Shown here: positions 53,350-62,790 of the stretch, piece after piece
How positions within the stretch are numbered: the stretch's first letter is position 1
How the letters are laid out: each line of letters starts with the position of its first letter
From: an uncultured Peptostreptococcaceae bacterium
GTDB taxonomy: Bacteria; Bacillota; Clostridia; Peptostreptococcales; Anaerovoracaceae
DNA length: 64,000 nucleotides
NCBI GenBank assembly: GCA_905235115.1
Contig: CAJOKT010000001.1
Span: 1 to 64,000, forward strand
Direction: 5' to 3'
Notes under the pieces: generated by a model
Told to the model about the DNA's origin: nothing
Database searches by the model: none
What the model saw: the letters and a program-made list of their open reading frames with translations, nothing else
Translations under genes and position numbers: made by a program

Positions 53350-55734
53350 ATGCTTAACGAACGTCTTCAGAGAATGCGCAACAAACTTTGGGATTCAAGG
53401 CCGTGCATCACATCTGAAAGGATCGTACTTCAGACTGAGGCTTACAAAAAATTTGCGGGAGACGCGGTCCCTATCTTCCGCGCTAAAGTCGTCAACTACA
53501 TCATGGAGCACATGACCACTCTCATCATGGATGATGAGCTGATAGTAGGTACTCCGACAAATAAATATCTTGGCGCAAACCTTCACCCTGAGTTCCAGTC
53601 CAGTACCAAGTTCTATCTGGAAGAACTTGATGAGTTCCCCGTAAGGACAAAGGACCCCTACGATGTATCCCCCGAGGACAGAGAGAAGATCCTTGAATGT
53701 CTTCCTTACTGGGAGGGTAAGGCTATGCAGGACATTGCAAAATCTGCTCTTCCCAAGCACACTGTCGAATGCATGGAGGATGATATCATCACGGTAGGCC
53801 TCACAAACGGAGTTTCCGGCGAGACCACATGCGACCATGAAAAGCTTCTCACCATCGGCCTCAAGGGTTATATGGAAGAGTGTCAGAGGAACATCGATGC
53901 CATGTATCCCAAATGCCAGCTGGACGAAGAGAAGAAGAACTTCTGGCAGGCCTGTATCATCCAGTGCCAGGGTCTCATAACATATGCCCACAGAATGGCC
54001 GAGGAGGCAGAACGTCAGGCTGCGGAGTGCACCGACGAAAAGAGAAAGAAGGAGCTTCTGACTATAGCGGAGAACTGCAGAGTTGTACCGGAGAATCCTC
54101 CTGAGACTTTCTGGCAGGCTCTTCAGATGGTATGGTTCGCCCACGTATATTTTCACATCGAGGTCTGCACCACTGCCAACGGCTTCGGCAGATTCGACCA
54201 GTACATGTGGCCTTACTATAAGAAGGATGTGATCGACGAAAAGAACATCACTCAGGAAGAAGCTCTTGAGCTGCTTCAGTGCTTCTATCTTAAAGCCTGC
54301 GAGGTGTTCGAGGTCAGAGACCGCTGGTATGCCACATCTTTTGCGGGATATCCCATGTGGGAGATCCTGGTGGTCGGCGGACAGACACCTGACGGAAAGG
54401 ACGCCACAAATGAACTGTCATATCTTTGCCTTGAGGCTGCCAACCAGCTTAAAACGACACAGCCAGTAATGGCGGTCAGAGTCTGGGACGGAACACCTGA
54501 AGATCTTATCAAAAAAGGCTGCCAGATGATCCAGGACGGACAGGCGAACCCCGGCTTCTTCAACGACAACACGGCTATGAAGATGGCTCTCGGCAAGGGA
54601 TGCTCCATCGAGGAAGCCCGCGACTGGACCATAGTCGGCTGCATCCAGCCCGGTCCCGGAGGCGGAGCCACAGATGGCTCCCCTGACGCCGGATATGTAA
54701 ACATGGGCAAGATGATCGAGTTCGTGCTCCACAACGGAGTGGATCCCGACACAGGCAAGCTCATGGGCCTTAAGACCGGTGATCCCAGAGACTTCAAGGA
54801 TATTGAAGAGTTCAAGGCTGCACTCAAGAAACAGATCCTTCACCACTACAGAATGGTATGCGACGGCTATAACGTGATGCAGAGCATGCACCAGACCAGA
54901 TACCCTGTGATCTTTGCAGGTATGCTGACAAAGGGATGCGTGGAGAGCGGACGTTCAGTGCAGCATGGCGGAGCCAAGTACAGCACAGCAGGGCTCTACA
55001 TCACAGGGGCAGCCAACCTGGCAGACTCCATCGCAGCTATCGATACCTGCGTATTCAGGGATAAGGACCTCACAATGGACGAGCTGATCCAGGCCTGCGA
55101 CAATAATTTCGAAGGTCAGGAACGTATCAGACAGCTTCTCCTCAATAAGCCTCCCAAATTCGGAAACGATAACGAGTACGTGGACGGCATCTACCGTGAG
55201 ATGATGCACTTTATCGCGGACAACGTTCAGAAGTGGCCTGACGCCAGAGGCGGATGGTACTCCTTCAACGTTCACTCTCAGACTGTAAACGTTTCCCATG
55301 GTCTGGTGACCGGCGCTACTCCGGACGGCCGCAAGAAGGGCGAACCTTTCTGCGATAACGCTTCTCCCATGATGGGAAGAGATGTTAACGGTCCTACAGC
55401 TACAGTAAAGTCTGTTGCATCAATGGATCAGAGCGCATTCCATGACGGAGCGCTGTTTAATCTGCGTTTCGATCCCAGAGGAGTACAGGGAGAGAAAGGA
55501 CTTGCCAACATCGAGGGAGTCATCAAGACCTTCTTCAAGGAAGGCGGAGAGCACATCCAGATCAACGTGGTCGATACAGATACTCTTAAGGATGCCCAGA
55601 TCAACCCCGAGAGACACAAGGGCCTGATGGTCCGGGTCGCAGGCTACATGGCCTACTTTACGGAACTGGACAAGAGCGCTCAGGATACCATCATCTACCG
55701 TACCGCTCATTTCGAGCCGGGCACAGGTAAATAA
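53350..55734 (+). CDS. Glycyl radical enzyme of uncertain substrate (GCIQP type)
   Basis: 794 residues. C-terminal glycyl radical loop VRVAGYMAYF with Gly765, and active-site Cys431 in GCIQPGPGGG. Family members (formate C-acetyltransferase, glycerol and propanediol dehydratases, choline and isethionate lyases, hydroxyproline dehydratase) use a Cys thiyl radical. Most eliminating members have Glu two residues after the Cys (GCVEP); here it is Gln433, so the chemistry may differ. ATG at 53350 has AGGGAGGG upstream. No radical SAM activase is within the window on either side. A terminator follows, so it is a single-gene unit, read under anaerobic conditions. Confidence 0.85.
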   Translation: MLNERLQRMRNKLWDSRPCITSERIVLQTEAYKKFAGDAVPIFRAKVVNYIMEHMTTLIMDDELIVGTPTNKYLGANLHPEFQSSTKFYLEELDEFPVRTKDPYDVSPEDREKILECLPYWEGKAMQDIAKSALPKHTVECMEDDIITVGLTNGVSGETTCDHEKLLTIGLKGYMEECQRNIDAMYPKCQLDEEKKNFWQACIIQCQGLITYAHRMAEEAERQAAECTDEKRKKELLTIAENCRVVPENPPETFWQALQMVWFAHVYFHIEVCTTANGFGRFDQYMWPYYKKDVIDEKNITQEEALELLQCFYLKACEVFEVRDRWYATSFAGYPMWEILVVGGQTPDGKDATNELSYLCLEAANQLKTTQPVMAVRVWDGTPEDLIKKGCQMIQDGQANPGFFNDNTAMKMALGKGCSIEEARDWTIVGCIQPGPGGGATDGSPDAGYVNMGKMIEFVLHNGVDPDTGKLMGLKTGDPRDFKDIEEFKAALKKQILHHYRMVCDGYNVMQSMHQTRYPVIFAGMLTKGCVESGRSVQHGGAKYSTAGLYITGAANLADSIAAIDTCVFRDKDLTMDELIQACDNNFEGQERIRQLLLNKPPKFGNDNEYVDGIYREMMHFIADNVQKWPDARGGWYSFNVHSQTVNVSHGLVTGATPDGRKKGEPFCDNASPMMGRDVNGPTATVKSVASMDQSAFHDGALFNLRFDPRGVQGEKGLANIEGVIKTFFKEGGEHIQINVVDTDTLKDAQINPERHKGLMVRVAGYMAYFTELDKSAQDTIIYRTAHFEPGTGK

Positions 55735-55746
55735 AGCTGATTTTAT

Positions 55747-55777
55747 AGGCCGTTCCGGAAGGAACGGCCTTTTTTTA
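55747..55777 (+). terminator. Terminator after the glycyl radical enzyme
   Basis: AGGCCGTTCC pairs perfectly with GGAACGGCCT around GGAA, then seven T. Confidence 0.92.
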
Positions 55778-55853
55778 TAAAAATGTCGCGTTTTTTACGC
55801 AAAAAGGATATAATCGATTAGACATATATTTCTTTACACAGAAGGGAGAGACC

Positions 55854-57839
55854 ATGCAAAAGATCAAAGTAGATGACTTCATGAAAGTCAAGTATTTATC
55901 ATCCCTTACATATTCCCCTGACGGAAGCAGGATCGCCTACGTATTATCCAACGTCAACGAGGAGAAGAAGGGCTACGAGTCCAATCTGAGACTTATCACG
56001 GGAAGGGATGACAGGGCCATGATCAATGACGGAAAGGTGGGGCCATTCTGGTTTGAGGACAATGAACATATACTTTTTGCGTCGGAGAGAGGGAAGAACG
56101 AGGATAAGGGAGGCGAGGACCCAAAGGACTTAAAAACGGTCCTCTTCAGACTGCCGCTTGACGGAGGTGAAGCTGAGAAGGCTTTTGAACTTCCCATAGA
56201 GGTAGATGATATCAAATTCCTGAGATCCGGCGACATGCTTATCAAAGCCAACACTCTTGTGGACCATCCGGATCTTTATCTTATGGAAGGGGACAAGAGA
56301 AAGGCTGTACTTGAGGCCCTCAGGGATGAGAAGGATTACGAAGTTCTGACACAGTCTCCGTTCTTTGCCAATGGCATCGGGTTCATCTCCGGGACCAGGA
56401 CATCTCTGTATCTTTACAGCAGGAAGTCCGGGAAACTCAAGCGTCTCACGGAGAAGTTCATGGATGTTGGAAATCTCATTGTTGACGGCAAGGATGTGTA
56501 TTTCTCCGGCGTATCCTTCAGAGCTAAAATGCCAAAGTACGAGGGCATCTACCATCTTGATCTTGAGACCCTTAAGACTGACAGGATCCTTAAGCCTATG
56601 CTCATGGTATACGACATCGGTCTGATCCGCGGAAAGATCGTGATCTGCGGGACCAACGGCAAGAAATGGGGCGACAACGAAGATCCCTGGTTCTACGCTC
56701 TGGACCCGAAGACAGGCGAACTTACGGTCATCTGCGAAGCAGATGAAAACATAGAAGCAGGTATTATCGGAGATATCGAGTACGGCGGCACCCGATTCAT
56801 TAAGACCGAGGGCGGCTACATGTATTTTCCGTCTGTCGAAAGAGACCGCTGCGTCTTAAAGAGGGTCGGTCTGGACGGAAAGATCGAGACAGTGGTCTCA
56901 AAGGAAGGCTCAGTAAACGACTATGACGTTCATGGTGACGATATCGTATTCATGGGAATGTTCGGCCAGGATCTCCCGGAGATCTTCCTGAAGGACGGTT
57001 CCGGATCACACAGAGTGACGTCCTGGAATAAAGAGGTATTCAAGGACTGCTACGTGGCTAAACCCAAGTCCATCAGGACCCGGGTTGGAGACGAGTCCGT
57101 GGACGGATGGGTGCTCCTTCCTGAGGACTTTGATGAAAACGGCAGTTATCCCGCGATCCTGGATATCCACGGCGGACCCAAGTGCACCTACGGGACCATT
57201 TACTTCCACGAGATGCAGTACTGGGCGAATAAGGGCTATATCGTCATGTACTGCAATCCACACGGGTCCAACGGTAAAGGAAATGCTTTCTCCTACCTGG
57301 ACATGCAGTGGGGCGGTATCGACTATGAACATATCATGGCCTTTGTTGACAGTGTTCTCGCAAAATATCCATCGATCGATACCGGGAAGATATGCTGCAC
57401 AGGAGGCTCCTATGGCGGATACATGTCCAACTGGATCATGGGACACACTGACAGATTCTGCGCCATCGCCACCCAGAGGAGCATCTCCAACTGGCTGACG
57501 ATGTACGGAGTAAGCGATATACCGCCTGTCGCCTGTGGGGAGACCTGCAGCACGGATCCCTACAGCGAAAAGGGCATCAGGCAGATGTGGGACGTTTCTC
57601 CTCTCAAATACGTGAACAACGCCAAGACTCCAACGCTTTTCATCCACTCAGATGAGGACCACAGGTGTCCCATAGAGGAGGGATATCAGTTGTTTACCGC
57701 ACTGGTATACAGAGGTATCCCTGCGAAGATGGTGGTGTTCCACGGCGAGAATCACGAGCTTTCAAGGACCGGCAAGCCTCATCACAAGCTGAGAAGGCTT
57801 AATGAGATCACAGCCTGGTTCGACAGGTACACGTCATAG
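55854..57839 (+). CDS. S9 family serine peptidase (acylaminoacyl/dipeptidyl type)
   Basis: 661 residues. An N-terminal beta-propeller (about 1-400, YSPDGSRIAYV repeat type) gates a C-terminal alpha/beta-hydrolase domain with catalytic Ser in GGSYGGYMSN, Asp in SDEDHRCP and His in GENHELSR. Cleaves short or N-acylated peptides, probably in the cytoplasm since no signal peptide is seen. AGAAGGGAGAG precedes the ATG. TATAAT at 55809-55814 is a possible -10 without a good -35. A terminator follows. Confidence 0.92.
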   Translation: MQKIKVDDFMKVKYLSSLTYSPDGSRIAYVLSNVNEEKKGYESNLRLITGRDDRAMINDGKVGPFWFEDNEHILFASERGKNEDKGGEDPKDLKTVLFRLPLDGGEAEKAFELPIEVDDIKFLRSGDMLIKANTLVDHPDLYLMEGDKRKAVLEALRDEKDYEVLTQSPFFANGIGFISGTRTSLYLYSRKSGKLKRLTEKFMDVGNLIVDGKDVYFSGVSFRAKMPKYEGIYHLDLETLKTDRILKPMLMVYDIGLIRGKIVICGTNGKKWGDNEDPWFYALDPKTGELTVICEADENIEAGIIGDIEYGGTRFIKTEGGYMYFPSVERDRCVLKRVGLDGKIETVVSKEGSVNDYDVHGDDIVFMGMFGQDLPEIFLKDGSGSHRVTSWNKEVFKDCYVAKPKSIRTRVGDESVDGWVLLPEDFDENGSYPAILDIHGGPKCTYGTIYFHEMQYWANKGYIVMYCNPHGSNGKGNAFSYLDMQWGGIDYEHIMAFVDSVLAKYPSIDTGKICCTGGSYGGYMSNWIMGHTDRFCAIATQRSISNWLTMYGVSDIPPVACGETCSTDPYSEKGIRQMWDVSPLKYVNNAKTPTLFIHSDEDHRCPIEEGYQLFTALVYRGIPAKMVVFHGENHELSRTGKPHHKLRRLNEITAWFDRYTS

Positions 57840-57849
57840 TATTTGATTC

Positions 57850-57874
57850 GGCCTCCCACGGGAGGCCTGTTTTT
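57850..57874 (+). terminator. Terminator after the S9 peptidase
   Basis: GGCCTCC (57850-57856) pairs with GGAGGCC (57861-57867) around CACG, then TGTTTTT. Confidence 0.8.
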
Positions 57875-57884
57875 GGGTTTACTA

Positions 57885-57939
57885 TTGACTTTATCGGGAT
57901 AAAGCGGTAGAATACTGTCGTGACATGAATTTAAATTCA
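57885..57939 (+). promoter_or_regulatory. Promoter and two palindromic operators of the catabolic operon
   Basis: TTGACT (57885-57890), 17 nt, TAGAAT (57908-57913). The spacer holds a perfect 16-bp palindrome CTTTATC-GG-GATAAAG (57889-57904), and TGAATTTAAATTCA (57926-57939) lies just after the expected transcription start. Both positions suit a repressor; the TetR protein of the operon is the obvious candidate (inference). Confidence 0.65.
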
Positions 57940-58009
57940 CAAGATAGGCTATAGGACCGGTCTAAGTGGATCTGAATATTTTGTACAGCAAGAAACAGGA
58001 GGGCAGACA

Positions 58010-59491
58010 ATGTCATACAACGGATTCGCCATCGATAAATATCCTGATGCGGATATCATCAACAGAAAACTGGACGCACTTATCCAGCTTCCCGTCTACG
58101 GGATCATGCCGGAAGCACTGGATGAGTACGAAAATGAGTATTTTGAAAAGAAGTGCGCGGGCTCCAGGGAGAGGATAACCGAAGCAAAAAACGTGATCCC
58201 GGGAGGTGTGCAGCACAACCTGGCTTTCAACTATCCGTTTCCCATAGTCATGACCAAGGCAGAAGGGGCTAAGCTCTACGATATAGACGGAAACGAATAT
58301 TATGACCTGCTTCAGGCAGGCGGCCCCACGGTCCTGGGGAGCAACCCGGAATTCGTAAGAGAACAGGTAATAGACCTTCTGAACACCTGCGGACCTTCCA
58401 CAGGACTTTTCCATGAATATGAGTATAAGCTGGCTTCCAAGATCTCGGAGCTGGTGCCTTCCGTGGAGATGTTCAGGATGCTGGGATCCGGCACTGAGGC
58501 CTGTATGTGCGCAGTCAGGGTGGCAAGACTCAAGACAGGACATGTGAACATTCTCAAGATGGGAGGCGCTTATCACGGCTGGTCGGACCAGCTGGCCTAC
58601 GGCATCAGGATACCCGGGACAAAGGGACTTCAGTCCAGGGGCATTCCATCCTACGTTTTCGGTCACACGGACGAGTTTTTCCCCAATGACCTGGATGATC
58701 TTGAAAGGAAGCTAAAAAGGAATCAGTTAAGAGGCGGCACAGCAGCGGTCTATGTGGAACCCGTGGGACCGGAAAGCGGAACCTGGCCCGTATCCAGAGA
58801 GTACATAAGGGGCTGTGAGGAGCTGGCCCACAAGTACGGTGCTCTTCTGATCTTCGATGAGGTGGTAACAGGCTTCAGGATAGGCACTGCCGGTGCTCAG
58901 GGTTACTTCGGAGTGGATCCTGACCTTACGGTATTCGGCAAGGTAATTGCCGGAGGTTATCCCGGAGCAGGCGGACTGGGCGGTCATAGAGACTGCATGC
59001 AGCACCTGGGGGCAGGCCTGGATTCTACCGGAAAGAAGGTCAAGAAAGCTCTTTGCGGAGGCACCATGGCTGCCACGCCTATTTCCTGCTGTGCAGGATA
59101 CCATACGATCTGCGAGATCGAAAGGACCAATGCCTGCGAGAAAGCAGGCCGCATGGCAGACAGACTGGTGGCCGGCATCAAGGCCTCGGTGGAAAAACAC
59201 GAACTTCCCTTCGTTGTTTTCAATCATGGATCCATCTGTCACGTGGACACAGTAGGCACCTTGCATTTCCACATCGACTGGAGCAAGCCCTGGAAACTTC
59301 CCGAGATCCTGAAACAGACCGGAAGGAGACAGACAGAGATGGAGCACATGGGAGCAGCGTACATGGCTGAAGGTATCGTAACTCTGGTAGGGTCCAGACT
59401 ATATACCTCAGCAGCCTACGATGAGGCGATGATAGATGACGTCATAGAAAGATTTGACAGAGTTTTTTCGAAGTGCGGAAGGCTGGACTGA
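58010..59491 (+). CDS. Class III aminotransferase (glutamate-1-semialdehyde aminomutase-like)
   Basis: 493 residues. PLP enzyme; the Schiff-base Lys is in FGKVIAGGYP (Lys311), and FDEVVTGFR is the class III cofactor motif. The closest layout is that of glutamate-1-semialdehyde 2,1-aminomutase, but there are no heme or other tetrapyrrole genes near and the protein is longer (about 430 in HemL). So a role in making or breaking an amino alcohol or amino acid of the catabolic operon is more likely. AGGAGGGC precedes the ATG. First gene of the operon. Confidence 0.85.
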   Translation: MSYNGFAIDKYPDADIINRKLDALIQLPVYGIMPEALDEYENEYFEKKCAGSRERITEAKNVIPGGVQHNLAFNYPFPIVMTKAEGAKLYDIDGNEYYDLLQAGGPTVLGSNPEFVREQVIDLLNTCGPSTGLFHEYEYKLASKISELVPSVEMFRMLGSGTEACMCAVRVARLKTGHVNILKMGGAYHGWSDQLAYGIRIPGTKGLQSRGIPSYVFGHTDEFFPNDLDDLERKLKRNQLRGGTAAVYVEPVGPESGTWPVSREYIRGCEELAHKYGALLIFDEVVTGFRIGTAGAQGYFGVDPDLTVFGKVIAGGYPGAGGLGGHRDCMQHLGAGLDSTGKKVKKALCGGTMAATPISCCAGYHTICEIERTNACEKAGRMADRLVAGIKASVEKHELPFVVFNHGSICHVDTVGTLHFHIDWSKPWKLPEILKQTGRRQTEMEHMGAAYMAEGIVTLVGSRLYTSAAYDEAMIDDVIERFDRVFSKCGRLD

Positions 59492-59526
59492 GTTTTTTGC
59501 ACCATATCCGGTAAAGGAGGAAAACA

Positions 59527-60561
59527 ATGGTTTACAGCATAGATGAAGCGGCAAGATTGGTGATCGAAACGGGGCATAAGCTCATTTTGGAAGGGCTGAT
59601 CGCAAGGACATGGGGAAATATTTCGGCCAGGGTGTCCGGCGAGACTTTTCTCATCACACCCTCCGGCAGGGCTTATGATACTCTGACCCCGGAAGACCTG
59701 GTGGTGGTCAGGATCAGAGACTGTTCCTATGAGGGAAGTATAACGCCCTCCAGCGAAAAGGGCGTACATGCGGCGGTCTACAGGCTGAGACCTGATGCGG
59801 ATTTTGTGATACACGCTCATTCCAGCAACGCGTCTTCCATAAGTATCCTTCAGGAGGACATCAAGCTTACCAGGTTAGAAAGCGACCTTCCGGGAGGAGT
59901 CATACCTACGGCCGGATATGCCATGACTTCAACAGACAAGCTGGTCAGGAATGTGACTTCTTCTCTCAAAAAACATCCTAAGGCCAAGGCCATGCTCCTG
60001 CCTTACCACGGGACTCTCTGCTTCGGCGGTTCCTGCGAGGAGGCCCTGGCCGTGACCAGAAGTCTTGAGAAGACCGCCGGACTGATATTCGAGAGGCGCA
60101 CCGGTGACAAGATACGTCCGTACAGCCTGAAGAACAACACAGTCTATAAGGGCTGCTTCGGGGGGAAAAACAACGAGACACATGTGATCCAGGTGAAGAC
60201 TCCCTTCGTCATGGAGATGAGTCTCAGAGGCAAGGACCTTCCCATCTTCATTGAAGACATGGCTCAGATGGTGGGTCCTGTCATCAGATGCAAGGATCCC
60301 ATGGGACGTAAGAAATTCATAATTCCCAGGAGCGCCAGAGGCAGACGCTCTGCCACTTTGGTGAAGGGGGAGGGAGCCTTCGTTACGGCTCCGGACAGAG
60401 AAGAGGCCGAGGCAATAGCCATTCTGCTTGAAAAACAGTGTCAGGCAGCGGATCTGGGCCTCAAAAAGGGCATCAGGGCACTGGCTTCCGGGCAGGCTGC
60501 TCTTGAACATCACATCTATGTGACGAAATACTCAAAACAGAAGGATCAGAACGATGCTTAA
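59527..60561 (+). CDS. Two-domain class II aldolase/adducin-family protein
   Basis: 344 residues. Residues 1-215 form a class II aldolase domain with zinc ligands His96 and His98 (HAHS) and a later His (PYHGTLCFGG); TWGNISARVSG is the usual N-terminal motif. Residues about 225-340 look like the second half of another aldolase domain (IEDMAQMVGP, then LVKGEGAFVTAP and IAILLEKQC) without its own HxH. Acts on a sugar- or hydroxy-acid phosphate by analogy with fuculose/ribulose phosphate enzymes. AAAGGAGG precedes the ATG; the end overlaps the TetR gene by 8 nt. Confidence 0.82.
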   Translation: MVYSIDEAARLVIETGHKLILEGLIARTWGNISARVSGETFLITPSGRAYDTLTPEDLVVVRIRDCSYEGSITPSSEKGVHAAVYRLRPDADFVIHAHSSNASSISILQEDIKLTRLESDLPGGVIPTAGYAMTSTDKLVRNVTSSLKKHPKAKAMLLPYHGTLCFGGSCEEALAVTRSLEKTAGLIFERRTGDKIRPYSLKNNTVYKGCFGGKNNETHVIQVKTPFVMEMSLRGKDLPIFIEDMAQMVGPVIRCKDPMGRKKFIIPRSARGRRSATLVKGEGAFVTAPDREEAEAIAILLEKQCQAADLGLKKGIRALASGQAALEHHIYVTKYSKQKDQNDA

Positions 60562-61180
60562 GAAACTGACGGAAGAGCAGATAGAGAAGATACTCACTTC
60601 AGCAATAACAGAGTTCGGCGAACAAGGCTACGGGAGAGCGAAGATAAGCTCCATAGCTCAGGCTGCCGGCATATCCGCAGGAGTGATCTATAAATACTAC
60701 GAGGATAAGGCGGCTCTCTTCGGAGCATGCCTTGAGCACTGCCTGGATTATCTGGACCGGGTCTACTCTGAAGTGGACCGCAATGCCGGTGACATGGAGG
60801 ACAGCATGGAACAGCTGGTGGAACTTGCCATAATAGCCTCCCGGGAACATCCGGAGTACTTCAGGCTCTACCACCAGATCACTCTTACTCAGGATCCGGA
60901 GGAAGCTGAGATACTGGCCTCAAGGATAGAGGGCAGTTCATCAAAGATATACACGGAGGCTCTGGAGGAGGCAAGGAGATCAGGAGTTGTGAAAGAGGAC
61001 TTGGATCCTGGTTATTTTGCGCTTTTTTTCGATGATGTCCTGATGATGATCAGCTTCAGCCTTTGCTCCGGATATTACAGAGAGAGGATGAGACTGTATC
61101 TGGGTCATGAGCCGTCGGACGCTGAACTTAAGGAACAGGTCTTAAGGTTCATTAAAGGCGCTTTCGGTATGGCGAGGTGA
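60554..61180 (+). CDS. TetR family transcriptional regulator
   Basis: 208 residues. N-terminal helix-turn-helix (about 10-55: ISSIAQAAGISAGVIYKYYEDKAALF, read as two parts ISSIAQAAGISAG and VIYKYYEDK), then an all-helical ligand domain. Lies inside the catabolic operon and overlaps the aldolase gene, so it is probably autoregulated and likely binds one of the palindromes at 57889-57939. The inducer would be a substrate or intermediate of the pathway. Confidence 0.9.
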   Translation: MLKKLTEEQIEKILTSAITEFGEQGYGRAKISSIAQAAGISAGVIYKYYEDKAALFGACLEHCLDYLDRVYSEVDRNAGDMEDSMEQLVELAIIASREHPEYFRLYHQITLTQDPEEAEILASRIEGSSSKIYTEALEEARRSGVVKEDLDPGYFALFFDDVLMMISFSLCSGYYRERMRLYLGHEPSDAELKEQVLRFIKGAFGMAR

Positions 61181-61185
61181 ATTAG

Positions 61186-62790
61186 ATGTACTTCTTATCT
61201 TACGATGTGGGCACCACAGGTATAAAAACATGTCTTTTCAAATGGGATAACGGCATCAGCATGACTGCCTCCGGTTCATACGGATACGGGCTTCATACCC
61301 TCCCTAACGGCGGGGCAGAGCAGGATCCGGAGGATTGGTGGGAGGCCATGGTGAAGAGTACCGGAGATCTCCTTGGAAAGACCGGCCTGGATCCTCGTGA
61401 GATCTCCGGGATTTCCTTCTGCTCTCAGATGCAGGGCCTGGTTTTGGTAGACCATGAAGGAAACGCCCTCCGGCCTGCCATGAGCTACATGGACCAGAGA
61501 GCCGCTGAGCAGATAGAACGGGGCATAAGGACCGGTCTCAAGGTGGAAGGAATGAACGCCCTGAAGCTTCTGAGATCCCTGTCGCTTACAGGTGCTGTGT
61601 CCGGAAGCGTCAAGGACCCCCAGTGGAAATACCTTTGGGTCAAGGACAATGAGCCTGAGGTATACAGCAAAATATATAAGTGGCTCGACGTCAAGGAATA
61701 CCTTATAATGAGAATGACCGGCCGTGCTGTCATGACCAGGGACAGTGCTTTCGCCACAATGCTCTACTGCACGAGAGACGGTCATGAGGGCTGGAGCGAA
61801 GAGCTTTGCGGCATCTTCGGGATAGACACCGGGCACCTCCCTGAGATCATAGAATGCACCGATCAGGTAGGTCCTCTCCGGGATATCCAGGCATCGGAAC
61901 TGGGACTTGCACCGGGGACCCCGGTGTTCGGAGGCGGGGGCGATGCGTCCCTCATAGGTGTGGGAACAGGAGCGGCATCTCCGGGAAAGACTCACATTTA
62001 TCAAGGTACCTCGGGCTGGGTAGGGACCGTCTGCGACAAACAGGTGGTGGACCCTTCATCCATGATCGCCGCTATCGTTGGCGCTTCCAAAAAGAATTAT
62101 GTGTATTTCGCGGAAATGGAGACTGCGGGCAAGTGTCTGGAGTGGGTCAAAGATCATCTGGCCCTGGACGAGATCGGTATATACCTGGAAAAGCAGGATG
62201 TATGTTCTGAAGGCCCCGGCAGTAAGGAGAAGGTGTATTCCAGTCTTTATGACTACATGTCAGAAGTAATAGGAAGGGCGCCCGCAGGTGCGGGCGGCGT
62301 TATATTCACTCCATGGCTCCACGGCAACCGCTGTCCCTTCGAGGATCCGGATTCCAAGGGCATATTCTTCGGCATCACTCTGGACACGGGAAAGACAGAG
62401 ATGCTGAGGGCTGTCATCGAAGGAATATGCTATCACCTGAGATGGATGCTTGAGTGTGAGGACAAAAAAGTTACTACCTCGGAAACCATCAGATTTTGCG
62501 GCGGAGGCGCACTTTCGGATGTTACGGCGCAGATCCTGGCGGATATAACGGGACGGACCGTAGAGGTCTGCGATGAACCGCAGAACGTGGGATCCATGGG
62601 TGCCGCCATCCTCTGTGCAGTGGGTCTGGGGCTGATCGGATCCATCGAGGAAGCGGATGACATGATACCTGCTTTAAAGACATTTGTCCCGGACGGCTCA
62701 GTGAAGAGTATATATGACAAGAACTTCCGGGTCTTCAAACTGCTGTATAAGTCAAACAAGAACAACTTTTCATTGATGAGGGAACAATGA
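61186..62790 (+). CDS. FGGY family carbohydrate kinase (xylulokinase-like)
   Basis: 534 residues. N-terminal SYDVGTTGIKTCLF phosphate loop, then two actin-like domains; GVGTGAASPGKTH and the late FCGGGALSDVTAQILADITG are FGGY signatures (given here in parts). Phosphorylates a sugar, polyol or related alcohol; the family is too broad to name the substrate. GCGAGGTGAATT precedes the ATG, 5 nt after the TetR stop. Its stop overlaps the next start (ATGA). Confidence 0.9.
   Translation: MYFLSYDVGTTGIKTCLFKWDNGISMTASGSYGYGLHTLPNGGAEQDPEDWWEAMVKSTGDLLGKTGLDPREISGISFCSQMQGLVLVDHEGNALRPAMSYMDQRAAEQIERGIRTGLKVEGMNALKLLRSLSLTGAVSGSVKDPQWKYLWVKDNEPEVYSKIYKWLDVKEYLIMRMTGRAVMTRDSAFATMLYCTRDGHEGWSEELCGIFGIDTGHLPEIIECTDQVGPLRDIQASELGLAPGTPVFGGGGDASLIGVGTGAASPGKTHIYQGTSGWVGTVCDKQVVDPSSMIAAIVGASKKNYVYFAEMETAGKCLEWVKDHLALDEIGIYLEKQDVCSEGPGSKEKVYSSLYDYMSEVIGRAPAGAGGVIFTPWLHGNRCPFEDPDSKGIFFGITLDTGKTEMLRAVIEGICYHLRWMLECEDKKVTTSETIRFCGGGALSDVTAQILADITGRTVEVCDEPQNVGSMGAAILCAVGLGLIGSIEEADDMIPALKTFVPDGSVKSIYDKNFRVFKLLYKSNKNNFSLMREQ

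Noticed and set aside
58010..59491. Calling the aminotransferase HemL (tetrapyrrole synthesis)
   Set aside because: No other heme or corrin genes nearby, longer than HemL, and it is in a catabolic operon.
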